49,675 nt of DNA from JBELHR01 sp049606855. Its GTDB lineage: Bacteria; Bacteroidota; Bacteroidia; Flavobacteriales; Flavobacteriaceae. Both the position numbers and the translations under genes were made by a program. The notes under the pieces were generated by a model. That model searched no databases and had not been told where the DNA came from. It worked only from the letters and a program-made list of their open reading frames with translations. Below are positions 31,151 to 39,392 of the stretch, piece after piece; position 1 is the stretch's first letter, and each line of letters begins with the position of its first letter. The stretch covers positions 1 to 49,675 of the forward strand of contig JBMYVY010000015.1 in NCBI GenBank assembly GCA_049606855.1. Reading direction: 5' to 3'.

Positions 31151-32617
31151 TTATCCTTTTTTATTACTACGAATAAGCCACAATCCCACAAAGGTTATGA
31201 GTCCATTTACCAATAATAGTTCGTATCCAAAAACATAGCCTGAAAACCAACTCGTGGATTGATCATTAATCAGGTAAGTAAGTCCCACTGAGATTAAAGC
31301 TACAATCCAAACATAGCGATCCTTGATATTAAACTTATTGAGAATCCCGAAGGCAAACATTCCAAGTAGTGGGCCATAAGTATAAGAGGCAACTTGAAGT
31401 AGCGAGCTAATTACGTTGTCTTTTAATAAATATTTAAAAGAAATGATAACAAGAACCAAGACGACAGACATCCCAATATGGGCCTTTTTTCGAATTGATT
31501 TCTGTTCGGATTCATTTTTAGTGCTCATGTCCGTAAAGTCAACACAGTATGATGTGGTAAGCGAGGTTAATGCAGAATCTGCACTTGAATATGCAGCAGC
31601 AATTAAACCGAGTATAAAAAACATTGCGGTACTAATCCCAAGTCCACCTTTTAATGCGATTTCCGGAAAAAGTAAATCTGTTTTTAATTGACCATCTACC
31701 ACAGGGATCTTAATTTGCTCTTTTTCAGCATATATAAACAATAGCGCACCAAGGAATAGGAAGATTAAATTGACGAAGATCAAAATACCTCCCAAAGAAA
31801 TCATATTCCAACGGGCCTCTTTTGAATTCTTACATGTCAAGTTTTTTTGCATCATATCCTGATCCAATCCAGTCATTGCAATGGTAATAACCATTCCTCC
31901 TAGAATTCCTTTCAACACAAAGTTTTTTGCCTTAAAATCCTCAGTAAAGAATACTTGACTATAGGATTTAAATGCCTCTGAACTCAGAGCGTCAGTCATG
32001 GTCCAGTCCAGCGCCTCAAGCATTGAAAATACTGCAATTACAACTGCACTCAGCATAAATAGAGTTTGAAGAGTATCGGTCCAAACTATGGTTTTGATCC
32101 CCCCTCTGTGGGTATAAACCCAAATCAATAAAATCGAAATTACTACGGTTAATTCAAAGGGAACTCCCCAAGCATCAAAAACGAAATATTGTAGAACTGA
32201 CGCCACTAAATAAAGACGAAATGATGCCCCAAGTATTCTTGAAATTAAAAAGAATATTGCCCCAGTCTTGTGACTTACGGGACCAAATCGATCTCTGAGG
32301 TATTCGTAAATCGACGTTAAGTTTAAGCGGTAATAAAGCGGGAGCAAAACATAGGCAATAATTATATAGCCCAAAAAATAACCAAATACGATTTGCATAT
32401 AGCTAAAAGAGCTGCCTTGAACCCAACCGGGTACAGAAATAAAGGTTACTCCTGAAAGGCTTGCTCCAATCATTCCAAAAGCGACTACATACCATGGAGA
32501 TTTTCTATTTGCACTAAAGAAATCAGCATTGGAATCACTTTTGCCTGTAAACTTGGCAATTAGCATAAGAACTAAAAAATAGGCCAAGATTAAACCTATG
32601 ATGTAGATGGGTGTCAT
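31151..32617 (-). CDS. sodium:solute symporter (SSS family)
   Basis: A polytopic inner-membrane protein of about 488 residues with roughly 13 transmembrane helices. Family hallmarks are the early GMIGASLSGVTFISVPGWV region, DRFGPVSHKTGAIFF, the TDTLQTLFML segment after VYTHRGGIKTIVW, and GLIAAAYSSADSALTSLTTSYCVDF, which carries the sodium-site serines. The solute (sugar, amino acid, sialic acid and so on) cannot be told. An ATG at 32638 would add 7 residues; the ATG at 32617 gives MTPIYIIGLILAYF and is preferred. Divergent from recR. Confidence 0.92.
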   Translation of the reverse strand: MTPIYIIGLILAYFLVLMLIAKFTGKSDSNADFFSANRKSPWYVVAFGMIGASLSGVTFISVPGWVQGSSFSYMQIVFGYFLGYIIIAYVLLPLYYRLNLTSIYEYLRDRFGPVSHKTGAIFFLISRILGASFRLYLVASVLQYFVFDAWGVPFELTVVISILLIWVYTHRGGIKTIVWTDTLQTLFMLSAVVIAVFSMLEALDWTMTDALSSEAFKSYSQVFFTEDFKAKNFVLKGILGGMVITIAMTGLDQDMMQKNLTCKNSKEARWNMISLGGILIFVNLIFLFLGALLFIYAEKEQIKIPVVDGQLKTDLLFPEIALKGGLGISTAMFFILGLIAAAYSSADSALTSLTTSYCVDFTDMSTKNESEQKSIRKKAHIGMSVVLVLVIISFKYLLKDNVISSLLQVASYTYGPLLGMFAFGILNKFNIKDRYVWIVALISVGLTYLINDQSTSWFSGYVFGYELLLVNGLITFVGLWLIRSNKKG

Positions 32618-32654
32618 GTTTTTAAACAAAGAACGCATTTTTTTTTAAAATCAC

Positions 32655-32662
32655 TACTTTTG
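32655..32662 (+). promoter_or_regulatory. -7 promoter element of recR
   Basis: TACTTTTG matches TAnnTTTG and ends 17 bases before the recR ATG, in the short gap between the divergent symporter gene and recR. Confidence 0.55.
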
Positions 32663-32679
32663 TCGTCAAAGAACTGTAA

Positions 32680-33291
32680 ATGGATTATTCTTCAAAGATT
32701 TTAGAACAAGCTGTAAGTGAGATTTCGAGTTTACCAGGTATAGGTAAACGAAGTGCCTTACGTTTGGCTTTACATTTGTTAAAGCAAGATAAGGAAAGGG
32801 CTCATGCACTTTCTGAAGCACTTGTTTCTTTAGTTGAGGATATCAAACTTTGCAAGGATTGCCACAATATAGCCGATACGGAAATTTGTCATATCTGTGC
32901 TTCGCACAACAGGCAAAAAAATGTGGTATGTGTCGTGGAGGACGTCCGTGATGTGATGGCTATAGAGAACACCGGGCAATTTAAGGGGGTCTATCACGTT
33001 TTGGGTGGTAAAATTTCTCCCTTGGAAGGAATAGGCCCCAACGATTTGTTTATCGAAAGTTTATTGCAAAAATCCCGATCTGGAGTAATTTCGGAACTTA
33101 TTTTTGCTTTGAGTAGTACCATGGAAGGGGACACCACTAACTTTTATATTTACAAACAAATAGAGCACTTGGACATCAAGGTCTCTGCGATAGCCCGTGG
33201 AATTGCAGTGGGGGATGAACTTGAATATGCAGATGAATTAACCTTGGGACGTTCGATCATAAATAGGGTTCCATTTGAAAATTCATTATGA
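32680..33291 (+). CDS. recR: recombination mediator RecR
   Basis: A 203-residue DNA-repair protein that works with RecO in loading RecA at single-stranded gaps. It shows the N-terminal helix-hairpin-helix (SSLPGIGKRSALRLALHLL), the four-cysteine zinc finger CKDC...CHIC (about 58-73), a Toprim domain with VCVVEDVRDVMAIE and GVYHVLGGKISPLEGIGP, and the C-terminal SAIARGIAVGDELEYADELTL signature. Monocistronic, converging on hemJ with a 6-base overlap. Confidence 0.97.
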   Translation: MDYSSKILEQAVSEISSLPGIGKRSALRLALHLLKQDKERAHALSEALVSLVEDIKLCKDCHNIADTEICHICASHNRQKNVVCVVEDVRDVMAIENTGQFKGVYHVLGGKISPLEGIGPNDLFIESLLQKSRSGVISELIFALSSTMEGDTTNFYIYKQIEHLDIKVSAIARGIAVGDELEYADELTLGRSIINRVPFENSL

Positions 33292-33846
33292 TTTTTCTGT
33301 ATCGTCCCAGCTTTTTCGTTTCCTGAGCTTTTTGTAGGCTTTGATCAAAATCATAAGCAGTAAGCCAAGCCCAAAGATGCCCAATACCCCGTAAATCCAA
33401 TTCACTGCACTTTTAAGGACTACCAAAAAGACCACTGCAAACAGTATAATCGTCGCAACCTCGTTCCAGAGTCTTAAGAAAGTTGAGCTTGGAATACGTT
33501 CTTTTCTATTCATTCGGTTTAAGATCATTTGACAACTTAGATGGTAGATAAATAGCCCTGCTACAAAACCTAATTTCACCCACATCCAACCTTGAGTTAA
33601 CCAAGTTGGGTTTAAATGCAACATATAAAACCCAAAAACCGAAGCCAGCACAGCTGAGGGCCATGTAATGATATACCAAAGCCTCTTGCTCATCAAAAGA
33701 TATTGCCTTTGCAAAATGGATTTCACTTGAATGTCCTTGTCATCAGCTTCTTTGTAATAGATGAAGAGCCTGACGATATAAAAAAGTCCGGCAAACCAAG
33801 TGACGACAAAAATGATGTGTAAGGCTTTAATATATAAGTATTCCAT
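33286..33846 (-). CDS. hemJ: HemJ-type protoporphyrinogen oxidase (CopD/UPF0093 family)
   Basis: A 186-residue membrane protein with about five helices, probably the protoporphyrinogen IX to protoporphyrin IX oxidase of the pathway; no HemG or HemY gene is present in this haem island. Family signatures are ALHIIFVVTWFAGLFYIVRLFIYY near the start (His ligand H9), the SKRLWYIITWPSAV helix and KLGFVAGLFIYHL. The ATG at 33846 lies one base after the hemH stop and gives the usual MEYLYIKALHII start; a longer frame to 33873 would overlap hemH. Last gene of the regulator-spoU-hemH-hemJ operon. Confidence 0.88.
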   Translation of the reverse strand: MEYLYIKALHIIFVVTWFAGLFYIVRLFIYYKEADDKDIQVKSILQRQYLLMSKRLWYIITWPSAVLASVFGFYMLHLNPTWLTQGWMWVKLGFVAGLFIYHLSCQMILNRMNRKERIPSSTFLRLWNEVATIILFAVVFLVVLKSAVNWIYGVLGIFGLGLLLMILIKAYKKLRKRKSWDDTEKS

Positions 33847-33847
33847 G

Positions 33848-34873
33848 TTATGATTTTTTTGCCCAGTTATCAATCCATTTTACGGAGAGGTCAACCCAGT
33901 CATCTCGGTCGTTTAAACAAGGGATGTGTTCATAAGTTTTTCCTCCAGCTTCAATAAAATCTTCTTTTCCCTCCATGGCAATTTCTTCAAGGGTTTCAAG
34001 ACAATCAGCAACGAAAGCAGGGGTGACCACTGCCATGTTTTTTTTGTCTTCCTTTTTTGCAAAATCCTCCAATTCGAAATCTGTATAAGGCTTCAGCCAA
34101 GGGTCGCGCAATAATCGCGATTGAAAAGAATCTGAATACGCTCCCTTTTCTAAACCTAATTCCTTTGCCACTAATTTGGTGGTCTCTAAGCATTGATGTC
34201 TATAGCATTTGCTATGAGCCAATTCATTTTTGGCTTGACAACAAACCCCATCAATTTTACAATGGGAATGCGTAGGGTCGGTTTTGTAAATATGACGTTC
34301 GGGAATTCCGTGGTAAGAGAACAGTAAATGATCAAATTTTTCCGGACTGTATTGTTCACCTATGCTTTTGGCCAAAACCTTAATATAATCAGGGTTATTG
34401 TAAAAAGGAGGCATAATATCTAAGTGTAACTTTGGGAATTTTTCTGCCACCACCTCTTCAACTTTAACCACAACCGTTTCATAGGATGACATCGCATAGT
34501 GAGGGTACATCGGCATCACGTAAATTTCTGTGACTCCTTTGTCCACCAATTCTTGTAAGCCTTTTTCAATAGACATGCTTCCATAGCGCATACCCAAAGC
34601 CACCGGTAGGTCGATGCGCTCTTGTATTTTCTTTTGATAGCGCTCCGAAAGAACGATAAGAGGAGAGCCTTCCTTCCACCAAATTTTCTGATAAGCTTTA
34701 GCAGACTTTTTTGGACGGGTATTTAAAATGATTCCTTTTACTAATAGAAATCGTTTCCAATAAGCCATGTCAATAACACGCTCATCCATTAAAAATTCAT
34801 CCAAGTAAGTACGAACATCTTTTGGATTTGGACTTTCTGGTGAACCTAAATTAATCAATAATACTCCCTTCAT
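33848..34873 (-). CDS. hemH: ferrochelatase with a clustered-cysteine segment
   Basis: Inserts iron into protoporphyrin IX, the final haem step. The 341-residue protein has LLINLGSPESP at the start, YPHYAMSSYETVV, the active-site FSYHGIPERHIY (His 188), YSDSFQSRL and the C-terminal VTPAFVADCLETLEEI with the conserved Glu. Just after the active-site loop are five cysteines within 24 residues (C205, C211, C212, C223, C228), suggesting a bound metal or iron-sulphur cluster. It overlaps the SpoU gene by 4 bases and abuts hemJ. Confidence 0.96.
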   Translation of the reverse strand: MKGVLLINLGSPESPNPKDVRTYLDEFLMDERVIDMAYWKRFLLVKGIILNTRPKKSAKAYQKIWWKEGSPLIVLSERYQKKIQERIDLPVALGMRYGSMSIEKGLQELVDKGVTEIYVMPMYPHYAMSSYETVVVKVEEVVAEKFPKLHLDIMPPFYNNPDYIKVLAKSIGEQYSPEKFDHLLFSYHGIPERHIYKTDPTHSHCKIDGVCCQAKNELAHSKCYRHQCLETTKLVAKELGLEKGAYSDSFQSRLLRDPWLKPYTDFELEDFAKKEDKKNMAVVTPAFVADCLETLEEIAMEGKEDFIEAGGKTYEHIPCLNDRDDWVDLSVKWIDNWAKKS

Positions 34874-35388
34874 CTATTCAGTTGTTTTGTAAATTCATAT
34901 AGTGCTATAGCTAAACTATTTGCGACATTCATTGATGAATTCTCTCCAAACATGTCAATAGCGATAGCTAGATCGATTTGATTCAGAACCTCAGCATTTA
35001 TGCCTTGTCGCTCTGAACCGAGGATTAAACAAATTTTTTCGTTTTTATCAAATTCAAACTCCCCTAAAGAGTAACTCTGATTTGTCAATTCTAGGGCGAT
35101 AATTTTATAGTTTTCTTCCTTCTTCTTTTCAATTAGCGAAATTAAGTCATTATAGTAATTTAGCCTAAGGTTTTTTTCTACAGAACGAGCAGTTTTTTTT
35201 ATGTTGCGTTGTTCTAATTGTGGGCCATTATCCCAAAGGTGTAATGACTCCACGCCAAAGGCCTCAGCAATGCGCAAACACATGCCGATATTCGCAGGTG
35301 TTCTCAATTGATCCAAAATAATCTCAATTGGAAATTTCCTGGGAGTATTCTCATAACTATAGTGGTCTAGTTGCTGAATTCCTTGCAT
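34870..35388 (-). CDS. SpoU/TrmH-family RNA 2'-O-methyltransferase
   Basis: A 172-residue SPOUT methyltransferase (trefoil-knot fold) for tRNA or rRNA ribose methylation. The three SpoU motifs are present: RTPANIGMCLRIAEAFGV (motif 1), LILGSERQGI (motif 2) and NSSMNVANSLAIALYEF (motif 3). There is no RNA-binding extension, so it resembles minimal TrmL/TrmH forms; exact target unknown. It sits between the AraC-type regulator (one-base overlap, TAATG) and hemH (4-base overlap), so it is part of the leftward haem operon despite no evident haem role. Confidence 0.9.
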   Translation of the reverse strand: MQGIQQLDHYSYENTPRKFPIEIILDQLRTPANIGMCLRIAEAFGVESLHLWDNGPQLEQRNIKKTARSVEKNLRLNYYNDLISLIEKKKEENYKIIALELTNQSYSLGEFEFDKNEKICLILGSERQGINAEVLNQIDLAIAIDMFGENSSMNVANSLAIALYEFTKQLNR

Positions 35389-36281
35389 TATGCGCTTAAA
35401 TATTTTTTAGGAGATAATCCGTATTTCTTTTTGAATGCCGCAATAAAATGACTGGAACTACTGTACCCAATTAATGAAGCAATTTCACTCACGCTTAATT
35501 TTTCATTTTCAAGAAGGGTTTTTGCATAATCCAATTTGTAGTTGAGTAAAAAGGTATAAACGGGCATTCCGTACATCTCTTTGAATCCAATTTTTAATTG
35601 TTTCATATTCAGTCCTACAATCTTTGCTAATTCTTCTAATCCAGGGGGATTAGACATGTGTTCCAAAATAATGTCTTTTGCTTTTTTAATTTTTGCTACT
35701 GTTTCACTGTTAGCCATAAAAGGGCATTTCTCCAAATCAATATGATCATCATTATTGAAATAATGACTCAAGAGTTCATATACCTTTCCTTTGATAAAAA
35801 GGGGTTTCAAATGTTCTTCAATTTTTTTTGAAGCAAATTGATGTAGAACAACCTTTACAGCAGGACTGATGTCCTTCACATCCATGATGTTTTTGCTGTC
35901 ATTCAAAAAATCTAAATTAAAAGGTATGGATACATTATCTGCCAAGAGTTGATGGAAATGAGTTACCGGTACAATCAGTGCATATAAATGAGATTGAGGG
36001 CCTAATTTCACCAGCGTTTTGATCGATGAGCCTGGTATATAAACCATGGCGGTTTGATTGGATTCAAGTTCTATAGCACAGTGTTCCATGTTGAAGGCGA
36101 TCGTATTGGAATTGTTAAGTGCAAAAAAGAATTGTAAAAACCCAGATTCTATGTCATATTGAAACTTTCTCGATTGATTATGAGGGTTGTCCAAGGATAC
36201 CACGGTGAATGCTCCATTTTCGTTTAAAATTACCTGAGTACTTTTATCGATGTTTTTATAACTGCTTAAATCTGTATTCAT
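35388..36281 (-). CDS. AraC-type transcriptional regulator leading the hemH-hemJ operon
   Basis: A 297-residue regulator. An N-terminal sensor region (about 1-175), PchR-like in look, is followed by a linker with the Cys-Pro dipeptide C186-P187 (LEKCPFM) and a C-terminal double helix-turn-helix AraC domain (about 195-296): GLEELAKIVGLNMKQLKIGFKE and SVSEIASLIGYSSSSHFIAAFKKKYGLSPKKY. Divergent from hemA across 257 bases and translationally coupled to the SpoU-hemH-hemJ genes, so it most likely regulates haem synthesis, possibly both operons and itself. Cys-Pro motifs can bind haem in other regulators, which would give feedback; this is inference. Confidence 0.9.
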   Translation of the reverse strand: MNTDLSSYKNIDKSTQVILNENGAFTVVSLDNPHNQSRKFQYDIESGFLQFFFALNNSNTIAFNMEHCAIELESNQTAMVYIPGSSIKTLVKLGPQSHLYALIVPVTHFHQLLADNVSIPFNLDFLNDSKNIMDVKDISPAVKVVLHQFASKKIEEHLKPLFIKGKVYELLSHYFNNDDHIDLEKCPFMANSETVAKIKKAKDIILEHMSNPPGLEELAKIVGLNMKQLKIGFKEMYGMPVYTFLLNYKLDYAKTLLENEKLSVSEIASLIGYSSSSHFIAAFKKKYGLSPKKYLSA

Positions 36282-36538
36282 TTCTTGGGTTCTTCTAGCG
36301 ACAAATTTACGATATATTTTTTTAGAATAATCACTTTGCTAAATTCGTCTAACAGCTTTATGATTTTCTGATTATTTAAACAAAGTCAGTGATATAAGGT
36401 CTTTGAGGCATAAGTCTCTTGTTTGTAATTATTCTAAATAAGGTTAATTTTAGACAGAAGTGCGAAAAAGTACTTTTGGCGATACTTTACTCTCTCAAGT
36501 CTTGGTATTTTTGTGCCGTTAGTGACGACAATCAAAAT
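36282..36538 (+). promoter_or_regulatory. divergent control region between the AraC-type regulator and hemA
   Basis: No gene fits here. Toward hemA, TATTTTTG (36506-36513) matches TAnnTTTG about 25 bases before the ATG at 36539. Toward the regulator, TAAATTTG on the minus strand (36309-36302) lies about 20 bases before its ATG. An 11-base inverted pair TTTAGAATAAT (36321-36331) / ATTATTCTAAA (36428-36438) and related AT-rich words (36372-36388, 36418-36433) are candidate regulator sites, but the region is AT-rich and this could be chance. The frame running into hemA from 36419 crosses the promoter and is not taken as coding. Confidence 0.55.
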
Positions 36539-37798
36539 ATGAAGAACATATCTACGAAATTATACAATGTAGGTTTAAGTTATAAAAAAGCTGACGTTCA
36601 AACACGGGGGCTTTTTAGTATATCCAAATCAGGACAAAAGGCTTTGCTTGAAGAAGCAAAGGATATGGGAATGGATGGGGTATCCGTAATATCGACATGT
36701 AATAGAACAGAAATCACGGGTTTCGCCCAACATCCTTATGAACTTATTGGGTTGCTATGTAAGCATTCAGGAGGTTCAGTTGAAGAGTTTGCAGATGTTT
36801 CCAATGTATATACTGATAAGGAAGCCATAGAGCACCTTTTTCATATTGGAACAGGTTTGGACAGTCAAATCTTAGGAGATTATGAAATTGTAGGCCAGCT
36901 CAAGGAGTCTTTTAAAGTTTCTAAGGATTTAGGAATGACAAATGCCTATCTTGAACGACTTTTTAACTCCGTTTTACAAGCCTCTAAAAGGGTCAAAAAC
37001 TCCACTCATCTTTCTTCTGGTACAACTTCGGTTTCTTATGCTGCAGTACAGTATTTACTTGATAATATTTCTGATTTAAAAGACAAAAATATATTAGTAT
37101 TTGGTTTAGGTGAAATTGGAAAGAACGCCTGTAAAAACCTTTTGGAATACACCGACAACAGGAATATTCGTTTGGTTAACCGTACTTTTTCTAAAGCATC
37201 GCAATTTGCTGCAGAAAATGAAGGGGTGGATGTAGCTGATTTTACCAACTTAAAAAGTGAATTGGACCAAGCAGACATTTTAATTGTTTCTACGGGGTCT
37301 GATAAACCTACAATTTCGAAAGAGCAAATCGACTCGAACAAGAAAATGCTCATTATCGATTTATCCATTCCTGAAAATGTAGATCGCAATGTAACTAATC
37401 ATGCAGGGGTGCATTTGGTTAATGTGGACGAACTTTCGAAGATTACAGACAGAACTTTAGCGTTGAGGAAAAAAGAAATCCCAAAAGCAAAAACCATAAT
37501 AGAGGAGCATACCGAAGAATTTAACGAATGGGTAAATCACAGAAAGTTTACTCCTGCAGTTAATGCATTGAAAAGCTCTTTGCAAAATATTCAGCGAGAT
37601 GAAATCAATTTCCATTCAAAGAAAATTGAAGGGTTCAACCAAGATCATGCTGAACAAATTACGAATCGAATGATTCAAAAAATAACAACACAGTTTGTTA
37701 AACATTTAAAAGATGAAGACACCTCGGTAAATCATAGTATAGATGTGATTTCTAGAGTCTTTAATACCGCCATAACAGCCCAGGATGAAGAAAATTAG
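36539..37798 (+). CDS. hemA: glutamyl-tRNA reductase
   Basis: First committed enzyme of the C5 haem pathway: reduces glutamyl-tRNA to glutamate-1-semialdehyde with NADPH. The 419-residue protein shows GLSYKKADVQTRG near the start, the catalytic STCNRTEI with nucleophile C54, the HLFHIGTGLDSQILGDYEIVGQLK segment, an NADPH-binding FGLGEIGKNACKNL, and a C-terminal dimerisation helix bundle. The ATG at 36539 gives the family-typical N-terminus and lies just after a -7 box. It heads the rightward operon and overlaps hemC by 14 bases. Confidence 0.96.
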   Translation: MKNISTKLYNVGLSYKKADVQTRGLFSISKSGQKALLEEAKDMGMDGVSVISTCNRTEITGFAQHPYELIGLLCKHSGGSVEEFADVSNVYTDKEAIEHLFHIGTGLDSQILGDYEIVGQLKESFKVSKDLGMTNAYLERLFNSVLQASKRVKNSTHLSSGTTSVSYAAVQYLLDNISDLKDKNILVFGLGEIGKNACKNLLEYTDNRNIRLVNRTFSKASQFAAENEGVDVADFTNLKSELDQADILIVSTGSDKPTISKEQIDSNKKMLIIDLSIPENVDRNVTNHAGVHLVNVDELSKITDRTLALRKKEIPKAKTIIEEHTEEFNEWVNHRKFTPAVNALKSSLQNIQRDEINFHSKKIEGFNQDHAEQITNRMIQKITTQFVKHLKDEDTSVNHSIDVISRVFNTAITAQDEEN

Positions 37799-39392
37799 AA
37801 TAGGAACTCGTGATAGTGAATTGGCTCTTTGGCAAGCTACCACAGTTCAAAAGCAGATTGAGTATTTAGGGTTTGAGACAGAATTAGTACCTGTAAAGGC
37901 CTTAGGTGACCTCAAGTTAGATGAGCCAATTTATGAATTGGGGGTTACAGGAGTGTTTACAAAAAACCTTGATATTGCTTTGATAAAAGGAGAAATTGAT
38001 ATTGCAGTGCATTCTATGAAGGATGTGCCAACTCAATTGCCGAAAGGAATGATTCAGGGAGCTGTGTTGAAAAGAGGGTTAACTCATGATGTTTTAGTTT
38101 TTAAAGGGACTGAAGATTTTTTTGCACAAAAAGATGCTGTTATCGCAACAGGAAGTTTGCGCAGAAAAGCAGCATGGCTTGATCGTTACCCGAGCCACCG
38201 TGTTGTGGGGTTAAGAGGTAATGTGAATACGAGAATGGCGAAGCTCGAGGAGAATCAATGGAATGGAGCTATTTTTGCAGCAGCTGGATTAAAGCGTATT
38301 GGGATTAAAGCGCCTCAACAAGTGAATTTAGATTGGATGTTACCGGCACCTGCTCAAGGGGCTGTGATGATAACCTTGATGGATGAAAACGAAGAGGTTC
38401 GTGAAGTCATCAGTCAATTAAATCATGAGGAAACCGCTTTGGTAACTAAAGTGGAACGAGATTTTTTAAGAACTCTAGAAGGTGGATGTTCTGCACCGAT
38501 AGGGGCTCAAGCCTACGTGAACCAGGAAGAAGGTAAATTAGTTTTTGAAGGTGTCTTGTTTAGTAAAGATGGATCTAGAAAATTAACGGTTGCAAAAAAA
38601 GCACCTCTTGAATATGCCGAGAAAGTTGGTGTAGAGGCAGCAAACGATTTGATAGAAAGAGGGGCAAAGCGCCTAATCTTAAAGGACCTACTGGATGATG
38701 CGGAATTCAAACTATATTCAACTAAAAAGTTATCTGAAAAGCAAAAAGAACTTATCGACAAACGTGTTGGAGTCGGGGATAGTGATTTTATAAAAATCAG
38801 GTCCAATAGAATTGCAAAAAAGCAATTGCCAAGTTGCTTAGATCACGTAATCATTAGTTCTAAAAATGGTTTAGAAAGTCTTTTGATGAGCTTTAACTCA
38901 GATGAATTAGAAATAGGGCAGATCCATTGTGTAGGTAGAAGGACAAAAAAGTTGATTGAACAGCGATTGGGTAAGGTCACAACTGTCGCTCCGAATGCAA
39001 AAGCTCTTGTTGAAAAACTTAAGGACCTCAAAGGTCAGGAGGTTACCTATTTTTGTGGAGAGGACCGTTTAGATATAATACCAAATGCTTTGGCTCCAAA
39101 TAATAATTTTCACGAGTTAGCAGTTTACAAGACCATGTTGAGTCCGGAAAAAATTGATGAAACTTATAAGGCAGTGCTGTTTTATAGTCCAAGTGGTGTG
39201 CAGAGTTTTATCTCTAAGAATGATTATAAGCCTTTGGCAGTTTGTATCGGCGATACTACAGCTGAAGAAGCAAGAAAATACTTTGACCGAGTAGAGGTTG
39301 CAAAAATGCCTAATGTAGAAAGTATGCTCGGTTTGGCAAATGAAATTATTAGAACAGAATATTTAGATGATAATGATGAATCGAACTCGTAG
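37785..39392 (+). CDS. hemCD: fused porphobilinogen deaminase - uroporphyrinogen-III synthase
   Basis: A 535-residue two-enzyme fusion. Residues 1-300 are HemC: RIGTRDSELALWQ, VHSMKDVPTQLP, GSLRRKAAWLDRYP, LRGNVNTR, PAPAQGA, and LEGGCSAPIGA with the dipyrromethane-cofactor Cys C235. Residues from about 345 to 525 look like HemD: an LDHVIISSKNGLESL start, CVGRRTKKLIEQ, LAVYKTML, and the conserved AVLFYSPSGVQSFI followed by AVCIGDTTAEEARKYF. HemD is poorly conserved, so that assignment rests on these motifs and on no separate hemD in the operon. Fusion would couple hydroxymethylbilane formation to ring closure. It overlaps both neighbours. Confidence 0.92.
   Translation: MKKIRIGTRDSELALWQATTVQKQIEYLGFETELVPVKALGDLKLDEPIYELGVTGVFTKNLDIALIKGEIDIAVHSMKDVPTQLPKGMIQGAVLKRGLTHDVLVFKGTEDFFAQKDAVIATGSLRRKAAWLDRYPSHRVVGLRGNVNTRMAKLEENQWNGAIFAAAGLKRIGIKAPQQVNLDWMLPAPAQGAVMITLMDENEEVREVISQLNHEETALVTKVERDFLRTLEGGCSAPIGAQAYVNQEEGKLVFEGVLFSKDGSRKLTVAKKAPLEYAEKVGVEAANDLIERGAKRLILKDLLDDAEFKLYSTKKLSEKQKELIDKRVGVGDSDFIKIRSNRIAKKQLPSCLDHVIISSKNGLESLLMSFNSDELEIGQIHCVGRRTKKLIEQRLGKVTTVAPNAKALVEKLKDLKGQEVTYFCGEDRLDIIPNALAPNNNFHELAVYKTMLSPEKIDETYKAVLFYSPSGVQSFISKNDYKPLAVCIGDTTAEEARKYFDRVEVAKMPNVESMLGLANEIIRTEYLDDNDESNS

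Noticed and set aside
36419..36538. 40-residue N-terminal extension of hemA
   Set aside because: The extension runs through the -7 element at 36506-36513 and has no resemblance to glutamyl-tRNA reductase N-termini; the ATG at 36539 fits.
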